From Aquimarina sp. MMG016 (GTDB taxonomy: Bacteria; Bacteroidota; Bacteroidia; Flavobacteriales; Flavobacteriaceae): a stretch of DNA of 64,000 nt. The number at the start of each line of letters is the position of its first letter. The first letter of the stretch is position 1. This document shows positions 61,690-64,000 of this stretch, piece after piece. The position numbers and the translations under genes were made by a program. The notes beneath the pieces are model-generated. The model searched no databases, was not told the origin of the DNA, and worked only from the letters and a program-made list of their open reading frames with translations. Where the stretch lies: the NCBI RefSeq assembly GCF_018100805.1, contig NZ_JAGJEA010000019.1:23193-87192 (forward strand), given 5' to 3'.

Positions 61690-64000
61690 TTATTTATTTA
61701 TATACAAATACCCAGCTTTAGATTTACGAACACCGGCAGCGTTTTCATATTCCAATACATAATAATATGTACCTACAGGTAATTGATCACTACTTTTAAC
61801 TGTTACTCTACCACTACTATAACCGTCAAAGTATTTCTTTCCTGGCTGCTCATAACCATCTTCTTCGAATACTTTAACTCCCCAACGATTAAATATTTGT
61901 AATGTATTATTTGGGAAATTACTTAATCCAATAATTCTGAATTGATCATTAACTCCATCACCATTTGGACTAATACCAGTATATATAGTAATCTCATCAT
62001 TAGATTGAATCATTGTAACGGTTACATCTTCAAAATCGTTATCACCATCAAGATCATTATCTGTTGGATTCAAAGGATCATCAGATAAGTCTGCAATATC
62101 ATTACCATTAACATCCTGACCGGTAACTAAAGCCTGATTCATAACGCTACCAGCTAAAACATCATCAGCAGTAAGCGTATAAATAGCAGTAAAACTATCT
62201 GTATCTATTTCACCAATAGCTAGATCAATTGGACCTCCGGTCACTTGTATTCCAGGCAATGGGTCAGTAAGAACTATATTGGTAATATCTACATTACCGT
62301 TATTCTCGACGGTAAATGCATATCTAATTTCATCTCCTGCATTCGGAATACCATTACCATCAATATCAATAAACTCTCCTGTCTTAGTTAATGCTAAGTT
62401 TGGTGTATTGTCAACCGTAACTGTAATTGTGGCATCATCACAAACCATTGGATCCGTTATGCTACATAAAGTGTAAGTAATTGTATAATCTCCTGGAGGA
62501 GTGTTTGGATCAACTGTAATCTGACCTGTTGTTGGGTCAAAATTAACTCCATCGGTAGGATCTAAATCATTTACTACTGTAACATTAACATCAGTACCTA
62601 AAGTAACTCCGCTACCGTTCAATGTATCATTATCATCTACCAAATTAACTGAAGTACCTCCTGTAACACCTGCAATATTAACATTATCGTCTTCTGCTAT
62701 TATTGTGCCCGTTACGATAACTGTAATTTCTGCGGTATCACATATTACCGGAGTATCAAGACTACATAATGTATATCTAATCGTATAATTTCCTGGTGGA
62801 GTTCCTGGTAACACCATTACAATACCAGTCGAAGGATCTAAGACCACGTCATCATCCGGATCGGTATCGTTTATAGATGCTATCCTCACATCAACACCAA
62901 GTATTACAGGGTTATTATTTATTTCATCATTGTCATCTGCAATATTAATCGAACTACCACCTGTTGATCCATCTATGATTACGGTATCATCGTTTGCAAT
63001 AATTATTCCTGTTACATCAATGGTAATTGTAGCATCATCACATTGAACAGGAACTGTATTTGTACATAATGTGTAATTAATTGTATAAATTCCTCGCGGA
63101 GTATTTGGTGCAACTATCACCTCTCCTGTAATTGGATCTAAACTAACACCATCCGTAGGATCTGGATCATTTATAGTTGCAATATTAACGTCTGTTCCAA
63201 GCGTAACTCCATTTCCATTTAAAGTATCATTATTGTCTATGACATTAATCGAATTGCCACCTATAGCTCCATTAATACTTACACTATCATTATTAGCTAT
63301 CAAACCTCCTGTCACAGTAACTGTAATTGTTGCGTCATCACATACTACTGGAGTAGCTATACTACATAAAGTATATGTAATCGTATAGTCTCCTGATGGA
63401 GTGTTTGGATCTACAGTAACCTCACCAGTAATAGGGTCTAAACTAACTCCATCTGTAGGATTAGGATCCGTAACCGTAGTGATCACTACATCTGTTCCTA
63501 AAGTAACTCCGTTACCATTTAAGGTATCGTTAGCATCTGCAAGGTTTGTCGAATTACCGCCAGTGGTACCATTTATGTTTACTGTGTCGTCATTGGCAAT
63601 AATATTGCCTGTTATAATAACATCAAAACTACAGGTAACTGTATTACCAGCACCATCTGTAACTTCAAAAGTATTTGTAGTTGTTCCTGTTGGGAATGCT
63701 GATCCTGATGGTAATCCGGCTATTTGCGTTGTAGTAACTCCTGTACAATTATCCGTACCTACTGGAGTAGTATAAGTCACTACTGCTGTAGATAAACCAG
63801 CATCAACATTCTGAGTGATGTCTGCTGGGCATACAATCGTTGGTGCAATTATATCCTGAACGATCACATTCTGATTCGCAGTCGTAGCATTACCACTAGC
63901 ATCGGTAAAGGTCCACGTTACTACAGTAGTCCCTAAGGTCGTAATCGGGAAGCTCGTTGTCGTCGTCCCTGTAATGGTTACTGAACCACAACCATCTGTT
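61690..64000 (-). CDS. T9SS type B adhesin-like protein with tandem repeats (5' end beyond window)
   Basis: The frame stays open to the right edge, so only the last ~769 residues are seen. From the edge inward: HYR-type domains (TWTFTDASGNATTANQNVIV, then APTIVCPADITQNVDAG), four repeats of about 98 residues, each beginning IIANDD or similar and containing DTLNGNGVTLGTDV, DGVSLDPITGEVTVDP and GDYTITYTLCS, a DUF11/DUF7507-type domain (LALTKTGEFIDIDGNGIPNA), and a type B sorting domain (GISPNGDGVNDQFRI, LQIFNRWGVKVFE, GTYYYVLEYENA). Secreted and probably surface bound. First gene of the operon with PorP/SprF and OmpA. A GTG at 63867 is internal, not the start. Confidence 0.92.
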   Translation of the reverse strand, partial: TDGCGSVTITGTTTTSFPITTLGTTVVTWTFTDASGNATTANQNVIVQDIIAPTIVCPADITQNVDAGLSTAVVTYTTPVGTDNCTGVTTTQIAGLPSGSAFPTGTTTNTFEVTDGAGNTVTCSFDVIITGNIIANDDTVNINGTTGGNSTNLADANDTLNGNGVTLGTDVVITTVTDPNPTDGVSLDPITGEVTVDPNTPSGDYTITYTLCSIATPVVCDDATITVTVTGGLIANNDSVSINGAIGGNSINVIDNNDTLNGNGVTLGTDVNIATINDPDPTDGVSLDPITGEVIVAPNTPRGIYTINYTLCTNTVPVQCDDATITIDVTGIIIANDDTVIIDGSTGGSSINIADDNDEINNNPVILGVDVRIASINDTDPDDDVVLDPSTGIVMVLPGTPPGNYTIRYTLCSLDTPVICDTAEITVIVTGTIIAEDDNVNIAGVTGGTSVNLVDDNDTLNGSGVTLGTDVNVTVVNDLDPTDGVNFDPTTGQITVDPNTPPGDYTITYTLCSITDPMVCDDATITVTVDNTPNLALTKTGEFIDIDGNGIPNAGDEIRYAFTVENNGNVDITNIVLTDPLPGIQVTGGPIDLAIGEIDTDSFTAIYTLTADDVLAGSVMNQALVTGQDVNGNDIADLSDDPLNPTDNDLDGDNDFEDVTVTMIQSNDEITIYTGISPNGDGVNDQFRIIGLSNFPNNTLQIFNRWGVKVFEEDGYEQPGKKYFDGYSSGRVTVKSSDQLPVGTYYYVLEYENAAGVRKSKAGYLYINK

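Noticed and set aside
62415..63610. Regular repeats as a possible CRISPR or minisatellite
   Set aside because: They are in-frame protein repeats of ~98 residues inside the adhesin gene, with conserved amino acids and diverged third positions.

Overview
The window is AT-rich chromosomal DNA from a member of the Bacteroidota, very probably a marine Flavobacteriaceae (Aquimarina-like is my guess; no rRNA gene is present to confirm it). The grounds are type IX secretion features (type A and type B sorting domains, PorP/SprF and OmpA/PD40 proteins, a PorV/PorQ-family protein), TAnnTTTG -7 promoter boxes in place of E. coli-type -10 boxes, almost no Shine-Dalgarno sequences, and a recQ-kdsD-tatC-CMD-lptB-pssA gene order that I recall as common in this family. 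Most of the window is ordinary core genome. I see no phage, IS element, CRISPR array or rRNA operon. One tRNA-Thr is present.

Layout. 1-3.4 kb: end of a thioredoxin-family gene, GNAT, DinB/BstA-like protein, an exported unknown, and a cyclophilin-FKBP fusion. 3.5-9.4 kb: an accessory-looking cluster with an ECF sigma factor and its membrane TPR anti-sigma candidate, a divergent 8-Cys lipoprotein, an exported TPR-CHAT protease, and three double-glycine-leader peptides that each carry four cysteines. 9.5-23.8 kb: recQ, kdsD, tatC, a CMD/AhpD-like protein, lptB, pssA, a PorV/PorQ-like protein, lnt, an ABC-F protein, a degenerate methyltransferase-like protein, an ABC ATPase, a sodium:solute symporter and a CoA-binding protein. 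24-36 kb: a hybrid TPR histidine kinase, a large outer-membrane receptor-like barrel, fabH, an orphan T9SS sorting domain beside a LuxR-type two-component system, a repeat-rich intergenic region, and an AarF kinase with a TetR regulator. 36-40.4 kb: htpG, then a small module (CPVC thioredoxin-like protein, lipoprotein, DUF2024 protein, Cys-rich MarR) sharing a palindromic operator. 40.4-55.4 kb: S9 peptidase, serine hydrolase, DUF6503-like lipoprotein, an AlkB operon, a DoxX/AraC pair, S1/P1 nuclease, a hydrolase lacking its nucleophile serine, a HAD phosphatase, an M61 peptidase, a DUF819 protein and a DUF4369-like lipoprotein. 55.7-58.5 kb: tRNA-Thr, a small unknown and an idi-queD-bcp-manA operon. 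58.7-64 kb: a T9SS-type adhesin with PorP/SprF and OmpA partners, running off the right edge.

The most interesting region is 3.5-9.4 kb. The CHAT protease is predicted to face the periplasm (signal peptide plus C-terminal membrane anchor), as is the TPR half of the anti-sigma candidate, so proteolytic release of the ECF sigma factor is a natural hypothesis. A GTAACATTT element, resembling an ECF -35 box, precedes the lipoprotein gene, the two-peptide operon and the third peptide gene. The CHAT gene has no ATG, GTG or TTG before its signal peptide. It must start at ATA or ATT, or carry a mutation or sequencing error. The second notable system is the MarR module at 38.3-40.4 kb, where regulator and targets are all cysteine-motif proteins and their promoters share a TTAGGATTnCTAA operator.
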